Source: Istiophorus platypterus
Lineage: Eukaryota > Chordata > Actinopteri > Istiophoriformes > Istiophoridae
Direction of reading: 5' to 3'
Assembly: GCA_016859345.1 (NCBI GenBank)
Contig: CM029116.1
Coordinates: 5,421,643 to 5,485,642 of the forward strand
DNA: 64,000 nt
The translations under genes were made by a program, and so were the position numbers. Shown piece after piece: positions 1 to 11,565 of the stretch. A model generated the notes under the pieces. That model had not been told where the DNA came from. It ran no database searches and saw nothing but the letters and a program-made list of their open reading frames with translations. Every line of letters begins with the position of its first letter. The stretch's first letter is position 1.

Positions 1-528
1 AGATAAACAAGAGACTGTATTATCAGATGTGACTTATCATTCCCCTGAGGGTTGACATCAGTCATAAAGAGCAGGGCTGATTTTGCAGTATAATTCAGAT
101 ATCACAGCCGATAGACCGCGCCCAGCGGAGACCTGGCTGTGCCGGTCCAGCAAATGAAATAAAACGAATATTCTAAATGTGCGCTTTTTTCCTCGTGTGA
201 TGGCTGATGTCTTTTTAATTCCTTCCCTATCTGACCTACTCACGGGAGCAGGGAACTGGATCGCCCATCTCTGCAGATCCAGTCAACCGAATCTATGAAT
301 GATAATGTTATTTTGGGCATGGAGGGGGCGTAGTCAATCTACGAGACCCCATATAATCGCTCGTATGAGGCGCGAGTGCAGGTTGGACGCCATTAAAACG
401 GATAATTGAGGGAGCAGGACGGAGCACGGACTCGTCTTGTGTCTGCGGCTGAGCGAGGGGCCGGGCTGGAGGCGGGGGTAGGTAGAAGGTGCCCATCCTG
501 GCGCGTGGGAGGACCAGAGGTGACTCAC
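1..528 (-). other. Intron after the transmembrane exon (start of it only)
   Basis: The sequence after donor GTGAGT is intronic. I see no further teneurin exon in these 528 bases; the expected continuation (AMHLFGLNW-like in other teneurins) does not occur. Short open frames here have no recognisable similarity. Confidence 0.7.
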
Positions 529-764
529 CGATGAAGTAGGCCAACAGGAAGAGCAGCGTTACTGAGACCAGAATGGCGCTGAGAGCGGCGCACTTCCAGT
601 TGCAGTGCTTGTACGGTTTCTTCAGGCTGAAGGCGGGTCGGGAGAAGGTGTTCCGAGGCAGAGGGCGTGGGGGGGGCGAGTACACCGTGCTGGAGGTCAG
701 AGGGTATCCCGGCGATGTTGTGCAATACATTGGCGACGTTCCACCTGGTTTGAACAGGAAGTGC
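529..764 (-). CDS. tenm4: tenm4 coding exon 6 (juxtamembrane and transmembrane helix)
   Basis: The acceptor is TTTTCCAG|G after a long T-rich tract and the donor is ATCG|GTGAGT. The 236 bases enter in phase 2 and leave in phase 1. The frame encodes HFLFKPGGTSPMYCTTSPGY, then the proline-rich SSTVYSPPPRPLPR, the basic SLKKPYKHCNWK, and the hydrophobic helix CAALSAILVSVTLLFLLAYF at about residues 414-433 of the full form. This is the single membrane span of the type II protein: the N side is cytoplasmic and the large C side is extracellular. Cysteines in HCNWKC sit at the cytoplasmic face and could be lipid-modified (inference). The next codon begins with G and is completed outside the window. 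Confidence 0.94.
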
Positions 765-1716
765 CTGGAAAAAAAAAAACAAAACAAAACAAAAAAACAC
801 ACATTTTTCTTCTTGGTCTTAACAGAAGCGCTCGATTCTCTGGGATGCATGTCATCATAATATTTTGTGTTAGCGTCTATCCGTGTGCGGCCCTTTCCAC
901 TGGTAACTTATTCTGTTAGTCACACGTCTGTTAGATATCTAACAATCTTACTAAAGCATACTGGGTTTTGCTCGGTCGAAACTGTGAGTCAATATTAAAT
1001 CTATTTTATAGGACTAGTGACCGCAGCTGGCGGTCAGCTAGCTTGTTTATGTATTCATGCCAGCCTGGTGAGGAGTAATTCCCTGTGACTATGTATCAAG
1101 GCTGTCCAGAGGACAGACACGGAATATAAGGTTGCAGCGCGGAGCTGAGCAGATTTATTTGCCCTTGAAGAACATGGCTGGCTGGCCGGCTATCTCTGAG
1201 AACATGTGTAGAGCCGCATGTCCGGGTGCATATGATCAGCCCATCAGAGAGTCGGTGGCAGCGGCACTGTTGTCAAGGCCGATCCGCCGACAAGTTTACA
1301 AGAAGCTCTCCGGCAACGGTGACATGAACGTGATTGAATGTCACACTACAATGCATGATGTGGAAAGTCACCGAGGCCGTATTTCATTTACAAATATCGG
1401 GACAAATCCCCGGCATATCCCATTTCTAGCAACAGGAGATAAAACTGTGCAACTGTGTTTCATAAAGCTGTCGTGTTTAACATTAATCAAAGGCAAATAC
1501 AACCCACCAATGTGACTTAATGCGAAATTGTTAGTTGCATCACACAGGGACGGGACAAATGCGACAAAGATCCTAGCGCTGCGGGAGACACAGGCTGATG
1601 ATTGACGGCATTTCAAAGACGGAGGATGCACGGTGGGAGAGCGGCGCAGGCATCGCAATTGTTGGCGTGGCAGTCTGTGACAGTAGAGTGAGCCAGATAG
1701 CAAACATGCAACATAC
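765..1716 (-). other. Intron between cassette 5 and transmembrane exon
   Basis: A 952-base intron with a strong A-rich (+ strand) tract at 769-797, which is the polypyrimidine tract of the exon 6 acceptor on the transcript. Nothing else could be identified. Confidence 0.7.
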
Positions 1717-1815
1717 CCGTCGTCGTACGAGGCATCGCGGCTCGCCGATGCCAGAACGTCCATCTCAATGAGGTTGTCCTGCAAAGTCTCTAGGAATGTC
1801 TGCTTTGCTATGTTT
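1717..1815 (-). CDS. tenm4: tenm4 coding exon 5, small probable cassette
   Basis: A 99-base exon (33 codons) in phase 2 on both sides. The acceptor is TGTGTGTAG|A and the donor is GACGG|GTATGT. It encodes R-NIAKQTFLETLQDNLIEMD followed by VLASASRDASYDDG. Teneurin-4 proteins carry a matching insert, and teneurin-2 and -3 lack it. If it is skipped, the split arginine codon becomes AG+G and the product reads LETR-HFLFK, exactly the paralog junction. This supports it as an optional segment. An alternative donor one base earlier would be weaker (GGTATG) and would break frame. The exon adds an amphipathic acidic stretch near the membrane. Confidence 0.9.
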
Positions 1816-2984
1816 CTACACACAGGTGGAAAGATGGATATGGAGGCTGGTGTGAGACGTGCGTGCAGGACACAGGGACACAGAAAAAAACGCCAACACA
1901 GCATGTGATCACCAGGCAACGACGACAACAACTGACAAATGGAGATCGAGACGGACAGCGTGGGAAAAGAAAAAAAAAAAGAGAAAGAAACCACGGCCCT
2001 TATGGAACTACTTCTACAAGAAGGTGTGAGACAAATAACATCTAGCTGTCCTGTCCCCCCGTCGTTTGGGCTCTGCCATACCTTGTTTTGTACGAGCCCT
2101 GCCCTTCTCTGCAAGCGTCCTGCTCTTCTCTGATAAACATTAGAGTATTCTGGCTCCTTTAAGGTTGTGGTTGGAAGAAAACAATGCGTCACTCACAAAT
2201 AAGAAGCTTAATGTATCTGTAACAGGTATTTCAGACAAAAATGAATAAAAACTTTTCAATATCTTAATCTCACTCTTAATTACAAAGGAGTTTCATAGTT
2301 TTCATATTGGGTTGTAACTTAAAGTACAGTTTCTTTTTTTCTTTCTTTTTTTTCCATTTGACATTCGCAACACTCCAAGAGAAAAAAAACAAAACAAAAC
2401 ACATTTTCAGTTCAGTTTCTAGAGGCACATGTCTCATTTCTCCCATAATGCCCCCCCCCCCCGAGAGCTCCGTTCCATAAGGAGATGCTGCGGCAATGCA
2501 ATGGAGAAATGAACTGTCGACATGCAACGGGCAGGCTGAACATGTTCAGCGTTACAAGAGAAGAGCCTTGTTTTTGATCCCGGGCCCTCTGAGGCCAGCA
2601 GTGAAAGCCCGCTCACGGTCTCTAAAGCCTGTTCGCTGGGGGAAGAATGCAACTTTTAATGAAGCGGGAGAGGGAGAGAGACGGAGACAGAGAGAGAGAG
2701 AGAGAGATGCCTTGCGGAAAATCTAAAGAAAGTGGCGAGGCTGGACGGGGGCCCAGCCGGCTTGCTGGCATCCGTCCAGCGGTGGGGCAGGAAAAGACCT
2801 ACAAGTGCAGAATTTATCAGGGCCATTAAATTTCACAAAAGTGAGGCGAGAGGGCCATCGCAGCGCGATTAACTAAGTAAAAGTGACGTTTAATATTTCA
2901 GGGTCCGTGTGGGTATTACTAATGGTTTGGGTTTCATTACTGGTGCTCCGGTAGTCGATCTCCTCTGGAGGCAGTAGGTCACGG

Positions 2985-3345
2985 AGACTACCCGTGTGGC
3001 CGCAGCAGCGTTCCCGCCCGTTGCGGGTGCGCGCTTCGCCATCTGCCTTCTGTGCCACGGCGGGAATACCTGGGCGCCGCGTGGCGCGCGATCATCCGTT
3101 ACGGCGCTATCCGGCCCTCCGCCGGCCGGGGGCCGACGCTCGTTTTCCTGTTGACTGAACCGTCCTCGCCAGAACTGCGGCAGGGGACGGCGACAGTCTT
3201 TTCGCGGCTGCTTGTTTAGCCACGCCAAATCAACCGTGAGCTATCCTCGGTCAACAACAGGTTCCATTTAGGGCGAGGCCTTTAATATATACACAAAGAG
3301 GAGGCCCCCGTAGCGCCCGCAGGGTGCCTTGCTGGGGGCCCGAGG
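2985..3345. promoter_or_regulatory. CpG-rich block inside tenm4 intron
   Basis: Many CpG dinucleotides occur over about 350 bases, for example GCGGGTGCGCGCTTCGCC and CTGGGCGCCGCGTGGCGCGC, flanked by AT-rich intron. It resembles a small CpG island. It could mark an internal promoter or enhancer, or only local GC content. No TATA box or initiator was recognised. Confidence 0.35.
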
Positions 3346-4441
3346 GTGCTACGAGATTTACCATATCATCATTTTATGTTTTGTTTTCAAAAACATTAAA
3401 GGAGAAGAATAAAACATTAAATATCAAAAGCGCTAAAAACAGTTTAATATGCAGTTATACCGCGGCTAATTAAAGGAAAACGTATGTGTCATCATAGATT
3501 TTTTTTTTTCCTTTTCCAGGAGCTCAGCAGTCAGAAAATAGTGACTATCAGAGCGAGCGATGGAAAGATTTGACTCAGTAAATGGAGCTCAGAGACTCTT
3601 ACTGTCTCCTGTAAGTTTTAAACATAAGCCTATTTCAATTTTGAATAAAAATGAAAGAAACTCAATATCTATACGTACGTATACTGCATGCATTTTATAT
3701 TAGGTGTTGCATTGCCCTGGGGTGTCAGCCGGGGCGACTAAAAAAGTTTAACAATCACTCCTATAGACAACAGAGTAAGATAAAGTTTTTCAATGGATCC
3801 TAATAACTAATTCATTTAAATAAAGACTTTTTTTTCCCCCGCTTTAAATTTCCTTCAAAGCCGACGTACCGCAATTGCTTTTTATGTAAATCTGCTCACC
3901 GGGCCGCGCTGAGAGGCTAAGAAGTTTTTCCGACTCCTGGCAGAGCGACGTGATCATTAGGAGGGCCGAGATAATTCTGCCTCGCCGTTCTTGATTTCAT
4001 ACCGACCCCGCGTAGGACCAGCCACGGAAATGCCAACAGATATTCCCTTTGTTACCTGACAGCTCTGCTTCACACAAGGGCCTCCCATAGAGGAAATGTG
4101 CCGGGGAAGTGGATACTGATTAATGAGAAATAAATTCAACTCCGGGCCAGGGAGCGGAGAAGCACCGAGGCCTGCTCACGGGAGCCGCAGTGTAATTTCG
4201 TGAGACACTGTTTGGAATCCAGTGTGATAATAATTACTCTGTTGTTTAAGCTCGATAGCCTCTGCTGTTTGGACTGCTAACATCAAAGCTAACACCGCTA
4301 GCACGGGGAGCCAAAAGCAGCACTTTTCTCTTGTTTGCCACAAACTCATGTTCATCACAAATGTAGGCCTTTGCCCCCTAGCAGGATCATTTTTTTTTTT
4401 CCCATTTTGGCACTGCGGCAATTTAACAGGGAGCAGCATGA

Positions 4442-4469
4442 AAAATAAATAAATAAACAAATAAATAAA
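4442..4469. repeat. (AAAT)n microsatellite
   Basis: Tandem AAAT units with one AAAC interruption. Confidence 0.85.
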
Positions 4470-4546
4470 GCTGCGTTCAATGGCACCGGGTCAAGCTCGG
4501 TCTTACAGAAGCCCGCATCTCCGCACGCTGCCGGGGAGGACGGTAC

Positions 4547-4796
4547 CTCGTTTCCAGGGGGATGTTGCTGTTGAGCAGCCAGTTGTCCTGCGCGCTGCCG
4601 GAGTCCTGACCGCCGGCCGGACCCTCGGGGGGAACGGAGCTGTCCGTGGGCGCGGGACTCGGGTTGCTCCGCGGCGTGTAGTTGCCCCTGTTCAAGGAGT
4701 TAACGGAGGCCGCATGGTGCTGATGGCTGGGCGAGTGGGAGTGGGAGAGCGGCAGAGGGGGCGTCCGCAGCCGGGAGTGGTTCTGGAAGGCTCCGT
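4547..4796 (-). CDS. tenm4: tenm4 coding exon 4 (proline, serine and histidine-rich)
   Basis: The acceptor is ATGCTCGCAG|AC and the donor is ACGAG|GTACCG. The 250 bases enter in phase 1 and leave in phase 2. The translation starts DGAFQNHSRLRTPPLPLSHS, passes through HQHHAASVNSLNRGNYTPRS and NPSPAPTDSS, and ends NWLLNSNIPLETR with the last arginine split by the intron. The TPPLPL-type stretch is a candidate SH3-binding site; teneurin cytoplasmic tails are known to bind CAP/ponsin through such motifs, but binding by this sequence is inferred. The terminal NSNIPLETR block is conserved in all vertebrate teneurins and marks the junction where the small cassette is included or skipped. Confidence 0.93.
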
Positions 4797-5399
4797 CTGC
4801 GAGCATGGGAGGGAAGACATTTAAAAAAACAAACAAACAAACAAACGAAAACAAGTGTTCGAAAAAATTGAAAAAAAAGTAGTTCGCGCGCCTCGTTTAC
4901 AGCGGCTTTGAAGCCAGCAAGCCCCCCCCCCCCAAGATTCGCAGTTTGTTCGGCAGCACATGTTTGAACAAGCGAGCAAACAAGCAAAACACTGAAGATG
5001 GTTCTGAATGTTTGTGAAAGAGTGCATTTGTGGGTTAAGGAAAAAAAAAACACACAAACACAGATTTCTCAGTGCCTCATGGTGCTATTTTAACTCCCTG
5101 AGCCCCAACAGTCGGACTGATAAATGATTGGCCACGGTTTCACCAGCAGCACATAAATTCACACCTAAAGGCTCTTGACTGAAGAGCTACAAAGCCCTTA
5201 CATGAACCAGTCTAAAAAAAAAAAAAACTCAAAAAACACAGCAGTCCTTCGTCTCCTCATTATTCTCGATCGGTCTCCATCACACTCTGCTCCCTGCCTC
5301 CCGCCGAGTCCCGTGGCGGCTCGCTCGGACCAGATCCTGGGCTCGTGTGAAGAGGGACTGGCTGGCGTCTTCCCCGAGAACTCGCGCCTTCTTTTCGAG

Positions 5400-5402
<3 letters not shown>

Positions 5403-5430
<28 letters not shown>
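5403..5430. repeat. (TA)n microsatellite
   Basis: Fourteen perfect TA units. Confidence 0.95.
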
Positions 5431-5433
<3 letters not shown>

Positions 5434-6653
5434 GCACATTCTTTTTACTTTCAACGACATCGGCCCATTCCGCTCTGTCTCGTGCAAGATCTTGCGCCGG
5501 TGCCACGGCTCAGCGGAAAGAAAATTTCAGGATTTGAAATGGAGACATCGGATGTGTCTTTTTCTAACCCGCTGCCATTTCCAGCTGCACGTCGTTATCA
5601 GATTTGCAGAGGTCGCCTTCGCTAGAGGCGACAGGCAGTCTTGCATTTCGGGAGCCAAAACCTGCTCTTGGTTTCTTTCTATTCTTTTCTTTTTTTTTAA
5701 GGTCTTTTACCAGCTCTGATGTCACTTTTCATCAGAGGATTTGAAACTATTAGATATGAAGTCTCGAAGAACAGATGGTACCCGGAGGTCCCGTACGCTA
5801 TCCGATACTCTCCGCACTTCACGAGACAGGAGACCAATGTCCTTGCGCACTTTGTATCCATTTATTTCCACATCTGCTAAGCCATTCATCAATCAATGAA
5901 CTGGCTTTGTGTGGGGCGAAAGAGGAGCTTTTCTTTATAGCAGTAAGCCACTTTTATTTCACAGATATCCACAACACTAAATTGCCAATTTACAGCAGAA
6001 AGAGTGGAATACAGACACACAGAAGGGCTTATTTTGTCTAATCAGCTCCTTCATTAAAGATGGCGCCAGTCAAGAAGCTTGGAGTCACTTCGGATTTCTT
6101 AGGGGTTAGGAACATGGAGCCGCCACATGGACGTGGCGGATCGATCAGGGCAGAGAAATAAAACTTTTGACGTGACAAACTGGTGGTGAAGAGAACAAAG
6201 CAGCATTAAGTTCCAGCGCTTGGGGTGTAGGAAACGAGAGGGGAGCCCGTCGCGTTCGCGGGTAATGCGCTAACCAACGGCCCGGCAAAGGAAAAAAAAA
6301 GACAAGGAAATGTAGCGCGTTGCAATTAATCCTCCAGACAACTGCCCAAGTCTTAAAGCCTCCTCAACGTGCGTCTGCCTCACGGGAAGCTTTGCGCCGG
6401 TGTTTCGGCTCATTTTTTGTTTGTATTCTGTAGCCATTAAAAAAAAGCACTAATTCTCACCTTCGTACCCTAAACCTCTGAACCTGGCCCACCACCGCAC
6501 AGTCCGCGGCTTTTACAGGGTGGACCTCTAGCAGAAATAGTCTTATTTCTTCCCATTTCGGAGCGATCGCCTTATCGCGGATCTGTCGCGCTGACAGATG
6601 GCTCCATACTGAGTACACTTTTGCACAATGCTGCCCCGGTAATTAGCTGAGAC

Positions 6654-6656
<3 letters not shown>

Positions 6657-6729
<73 letters not shown>
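6657..6729. repeat. (GA)n microsatellite
   Basis: About 36 perfect GA units. On the transcript strand this is a CU tract and could bind polypyrimidine-tract proteins, but it is far from any exon. Confidence 0.97.
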
Positions 6730-6732
<3 letters not shown>

Positions 6733-8525
6733 CACCATCCTACGGCTTGAACAATGGGCTGGTGTGTGGTAAAACCACTCTGTTGTTGATGACCTTCCTC
6801 CCGCTCAGTAATCTACCTGATCCCTAAAGCTGTTAATAGGGTTATGGTAATTTGATACGGGGACGGCCCGAGACATACGAGGAGAAATATATCACAGAGA
6901 CAGATGCATCACTGCTCTGGAATGCGTTTACTGCTCGGTAAACAATTACTTTACTTCCCATGATGATCTAGCAAACGGCAGGTCGCGAGTAATTCATTTG
7001 TTTTAACAACCCCCCCCCCAAGAAAAATACTTTCAATTCATTTTGAGGGTCAGACTACAGCCTCAAATATAACCAGAGAAATGAATCAATACAAATCTAT
7101 ACACCATAATCTTAATGCAAGAGTATCAAGTACTGCAACTCTACTATAAGTGCTAGCGATGCACTGTTAGTTGATCCTGTTATTTTGTCTGCTCCCGGTA
7201 TTGAAAAGCACTATAACTGGAACTGGCTGTTTGAAGACCACGCTCCTGCAAATGAAAACAATCTGTGTATATGCAAAAGGAACATTAGGATTTTTCAGTA
7301 ATTTGAGAGTGTCAAGCCAAATTTGCTGCTACTCAGATATCCAGATATATCGCATTTTATTTGGGAAAATTATCAAAGAAATTTCTATTCGCTTTTAAAA
7401 TTAAACCGGACACATCAATTGCCGTGCAGGTTTGCTCAGTTCTAACACTGTAGTCACAAATATCAGATTACAACATCATTTACATTCAAATCAAATTTCC
7501 CCGGGAAGCTGGAGTAAAGCGAGTTTTATTACTTTATGTAGTGCTCCTCAGGAAGTTAAAATATTTTGAATAATTATTATATAATTAATAGTATTTTAAA
7601 TAATTTTGTATAATACTGCACTTGGCTCCCTCCAAATGCTTTACAGTCCGAACAGGGCTGCTGCTGAACTCCTAACCCCTAATGCTGAACTGGAAAAGCA
7701 CACGCATCATGATTCAAATTAACCAGCCGACTGTATGCATGCTCGCCCTTGTCCGACCGATAACCCTCCAACGGCCGCGGAAGTGGTCGCGGTTATTTTC
7801 TAAGATTTATTTAGTTTATTTGTTGTTTTTTGGGGGTTTTCTTTGAGAGATGAGAGATGAGAAACCGGCCTGTCCGTGAGACAAAGCGCAGGGCGACACA
7901 ACCCCCGCAGATGTGGTGATTCAGCAACAATTACTCACTGCTATCCAAAGGACAGGAAAAAAAGAATAAATGGTTTTCTATTGACCTGCTTTGCACAACG
8001 AAATTGGCAAGAAAAGGAGATTAATTTGTTATCAGAGCGACAGAGAAAGGGGCTTTTGCTACAATAGCCAAACTTTCACATGGCATTCAAGCCAGAAGCC
8101 TCCAGATATCCATTCAGCCTGGGAATGTGCGTTTTCATTTTTCTTTCTAACAGATGTATGCGCTGGTGAAGACCTCCTGATGCTATTCTAGACAAGTAAT
8201 TAAGGCAAATCCACTTCATTAGCGAGGACCTCACCCCCCACCCAGAGAGATAACAGGAATGTCTGTCTAATGCTAAGATGCTATAATTGCCCACTTGTGA
8301 GGTATCAAATAGCTACACTATAAAATTTAAGCCAGTGTTAAACTTTCACAGTGTTCGAGATGGGAAAAAATACTGAACCAAACAAGATATTCCCAAAACC
8401 TTCAAATCATTCAACCACTGCAGAACCAGGCAGTGGATTCGAGCAAGCAGTCCAGAGTCTTCTGGCTCAGGATCTGGATTTTAAGAGATATTTCTTAATT
8501 TTGTTGGATTTCTGAGCATTTGAAA

Positions 8526-9600
8526 CGCAGCTCCGGTCAAAATTATCGGCCACCCCACCGAATTTCAAGTATAGACTTTAGAATATCTTCAGAAAGAAAT
8601 GGAAATGAAACACTTTTGTACGGCTAGAATGTTTTAATAAAATGTGTTCGAGCTGTTTTAAGTTTGCAGGAGTCCTTTCTGCAACGGTAGATTTCAGCTC
8701 TCTAAAGTTTTTCAATGAGATTTAGGTCAAGACTCCTAGTAAGGCAGTTTAAAACAGTCCATCTTTTCCTTTTCAACCAGTCCTTTGTTCTTCTGGATGT
8801 TTGCTTTGGGTCGTTGTCCCGCTGAAAGACTGAAGACCTTCACCCTAAGCCTAGTTTTCTGACGCTGGGTTAAGTGTTTAGCTCTAAAATTCCCTGGTAA
8901 TCTTCTGATTTCATCATTACTTTGATACATTCACTGCCTGCAGTGCCAGAGGCAGCAGAGCAGCCCCACAGCCTGATAGAACCTCCACCGTGTTTTACTG
9001 TAGGTAGGATGCTCTTTTCCTTATGGGCTTCGTTTGGTCGCCTATAAACAAACTGATGCACTGAATTCCCAGAGAGCTCTACCTTGGACTCATCTGTCCA
9101 TTGAACATTGACCCAGAAAGACTGTGGCTTTCAATGTAACTTTAGTAAACATTTATCTTGCCTTATTGTGCCTTTCTTTCAAAGTGGTTTCCCCCATGGT
9201 CTTTTGTACAAGCTGAAACCACCACTACTCCATATAGCTCCGAGTCAGCCTGGAGCTCTTTAGGTGTCTGGCACGGTGTTTTTTCTGTGTTTATCCACCA
9301 CAATGTGCATCAACCTCCGCAGACTTTTCTCACTGATATTCCTCTTAGCGTCACTTCCTGGAAGTGTCTTAACAGTCAACAGAATTGTTCTGTCTCTTTC
9401 CTGATGCTCTCAGGCAGCTCTCTGCTCTTCCACTTTGTGAAAGAACAAACAAACAAACAAACAAACAAAAAAAATTGGAGACAATCCATCCTTTTTCAGG
9501 ACTTGTGAAGACACAGGTGAGCCACATTTGATTGTTGTTCATTTTTTATTTTGTTTCAGGAGCTAGTTTAAATTTCAGCCAATAATTGTATCAGGTGTTT
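8526..9600 (-). mobile_element. Dead Tc1/mariner-like DNA transposon
   Basis: The ends read TCAAAATTATCGGCCACC on the left and, reverse-complemented, GATACAATTATTGGCTGAAA on the right. They are similar enough to be decayed terminal inverted repeats. Between them the minus strand encodes fragments of a Tc1-type transposase in several frames: QWTDESKVELSG near 9065-9105 (first catalytic Asp region), then VYRRPNEAHKEKS and PTVKHGGGSI with LWGC, then FQRDNDPKQTSRRTKDW with the second catalytic Asp at 8804-8818, and LDLNLIE with the last acidic residue. Stops and frameshifts make it non-functional. An inserted AAAC run lies at about 9450-9470. Tc1 elements with DD34E transposases are abundant in fish. 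Exact ends are uncertain by some tens of bases. Confidence 0.85.
8620..9470 (-). pseudogene. Tc1-like transposase pseudogene
   Basis: This is the coding remnant of the element. The normal protein is about 340 residues and cuts and pastes DNA at TA sites. Here the helix-turn-helix N-terminal part is nearly unreadable and the catalytic part is split over at least three frames. It keeps TDES, HGGGS, DNDPK and NLIE-type landmarks in the correct order, so the family call is firm. Orientation is the same as tenm4, and it could not have been transcribed into a functional protein. Confidence 0.8.
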
Positions 9601-9683
9601 ATGTCTGTACTGTTTATTTCACTACATGAAAGCATTTTTTGTTGTTGTTCAGTCGCTTTGGATATTTTATCAAATATTCTTGT

Positions 9684-9687
<4 letters not shown>

Positions 9688-9734
<47 letters not shown>
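9688..9734. repeat. (TA)n microsatellite
   Basis: A perfect alternating TA tract of 47 bases just beyond the Tc1 remnant. Confidence 0.95.
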
Positions 9735-9737
<3 letters not shown>

Positions 9738-10210
9738 AGTGCTGATCCGGTTGCAGATGTAGAACAGAATTTGCAAAAGACATGGTGTATTATAAATGTG
9801 TGGGTGCACTTAGTGGGTGACTTCTGCAATAAAGAGTTCATGTTGAATTTATAATATGCATTTATTATACACAGACTACAATATGGATTGTTGGGGATAC
9901 TGTATTGAGTTATATCTGATGGTGATACAAAATCACCAGAATCCCATGAATTAAATAATTCAAAAATGTAATAAATATTAAAAATTACTCTGATTCCCTT
10001 TACGGACTACCATGCTTCTCCTATCAGTAAAGGTGTGCAGACCTCAGGTGGGCCAGTAGCCATGAGCAACGAAAACCAAAGTATGTTAAATTATTTTATA
10101 CGAGAGTAACTTTCCTCCTGTCAGTGAATTCGTAGCACACCAACCGTCTGAGTTACAAAACCAGAAAGAAAAAAAAAACCTACTCATCTCGCTCACGAAA
10201 TGAGTTAGTG

Positions 10211-10260
10211 GCGGGGGTGGGGGCGGGGGCGGGGGCGGGTATGGTGGGCGGGGGCAGGGG
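10211..10260. promoter_or_regulatory. G-rich tract with quadruplex potential
   Basis: Consecutive runs of three to five G are separated by one to three bases (GGGGGTGGGGGCGGGGG and so on). The pattern satisfies the usual four-run G-quadruplex rule several times and also resembles clustered GC-box (SP1) sites. On the tenm4 transcript this is C-rich, so any RNA quadruplex would need antisense transcription. Confidence 0.5.
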
Positions 10261-11544
10261 CATCCTGTTTCTTGAGCTACATAAAATTGCACATTAAAAC
10301 TGACAACTCCTGCAAATCTCGCCCACCGCATCAGCTGCCGCATGTCCCACCTGACTAAACTCGGGGACGGTAGTCATGGAAACAGTTCAATAAACTGGTA
10401 CTGTAGCAGTAAATCTATATGTAAAAGATCAGCCTTTTAATTCACTGGATACACATTTCATTGGATGCTTAGCTACCAGATGGAGGCAATCCCAAGTATG
10501 CAGCACTGTGGGTTTTTTGTTTTGTTTTGTTTTACAGTAGGAGCAGTCAATGTAAGTTTTGTCAAATGTGCCGCGTGCAGCTCAAACGATAAACTAACCC
10601 ATTTGATACCTGTATGCAAATGGAAAACCAGAACTCTCTGAATTGTTCCCCAACTATGACTGTCAATTTCAATCCTCGGATAAATGCAAGAAGTTTCCTC
10701 CGTAGCAATATTCAAAAACCTCTGATACGCCTGCAGCGTTTTACATCCACATGTGAACGATATTTCGGCGATTTCATCTTTCTAATTTGAGCCATATCTG
10801 GTTACATATGGAGGAACGCCGGGTTCTGACTCAATTTGCCGCTCGGTGCAGTGTCCAGGGATACGGTCTATTTCTGAGCAAGGACGGCGGGTAAAAAAAA
10901 AAAATCACAGAGCGCTGATGGTCACACCTGATGAAATAAAGTGATATGACATGCCCCGGACACCTGATCAACGCACTGAGGTGTGAGCCATTCGATACAG
11001 AATTAATCAAAAGCCATCCAGCGCCCAGATAAATCATTAAATCTTGCTTACTGCCACAGCCCCTGTGGCTAATAAGAGGAGCAAAATTTCCAGTTGACTA
11101 CCATTTGTCTATAAAAATACAAATAGAATTTGTCATGAAGGCAGTGAAGCTGCATGCCCCCCCCCCCCAGGCTGGTTCTCTCCGCCGGCCCCGCCGTTTC
11201 CCCAGAACATTAGAAAAGATGAGCCGTGTGGGAATTCTAGCTGTCTCTCCTGTAGTCATTCGAGTGGTAACAGGTAACACAAACAACACATGGTGGGTAT
11301 CACGCTAAGCTCTCCGCTGGTTCTCTCTGTGGCGACGGGGCTCCTTGAATCCAAATGTAAGTTCACCTTCTTCAGTAAGTGGAGGAGAAAAAAAACAAAA
11401 AAACACCACCAGCTTTCACCGAGGACACAAAAAGATGTATGGAACTAGAAAAAAAGTAGTTTGATTTCATACTATTTATTATGACAACATGTGGAGTTAA
11501 ATAATGATGAGAGCCTAAACTAAATTATATTGATATATATGTAT

Positions 11545-11565
11545 ACACACACACACACACACACA
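11545..11565. repeat. (AC)n microsatellite
   Basis: A short AC repeat embedded in AT-rich sequence. Confidence 0.85.

Larger units (their letters stand above)
1816..4546 (-). other. Intron between exon 4 and cassette 5
   Basis: The intron is 2731 bases. It contains a poly-C run near 2450-2462, a short GA repeat at about 2690-2707, a CpG-rich block at about 2985-3345, and an AAAT-type repeat at 4442-4469. No coding exon is supported. The longer open frames overlap the CpG-rich block and lack family similarity. Confidence 0.65.

Noticed and set aside
6245..6290. Minus-strand GTTGGTTAGCGCATTACC resembling the D-arm of a tRNA
   Set aside because: No matching acceptor stem, anticodon stem or GGTTCGA-type T-arm follows at the right distance.
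9158..9508. Plus-strand 116-residue open frame
   Set aside because: It is the antisense of the decayed Tc1 transposase.
9651..9670. TCGCTTTGGATA resembling part of a common fish tRNA-derived SINE
   Set aside because: Only about a dozen bases match and no SINE body adjoins.
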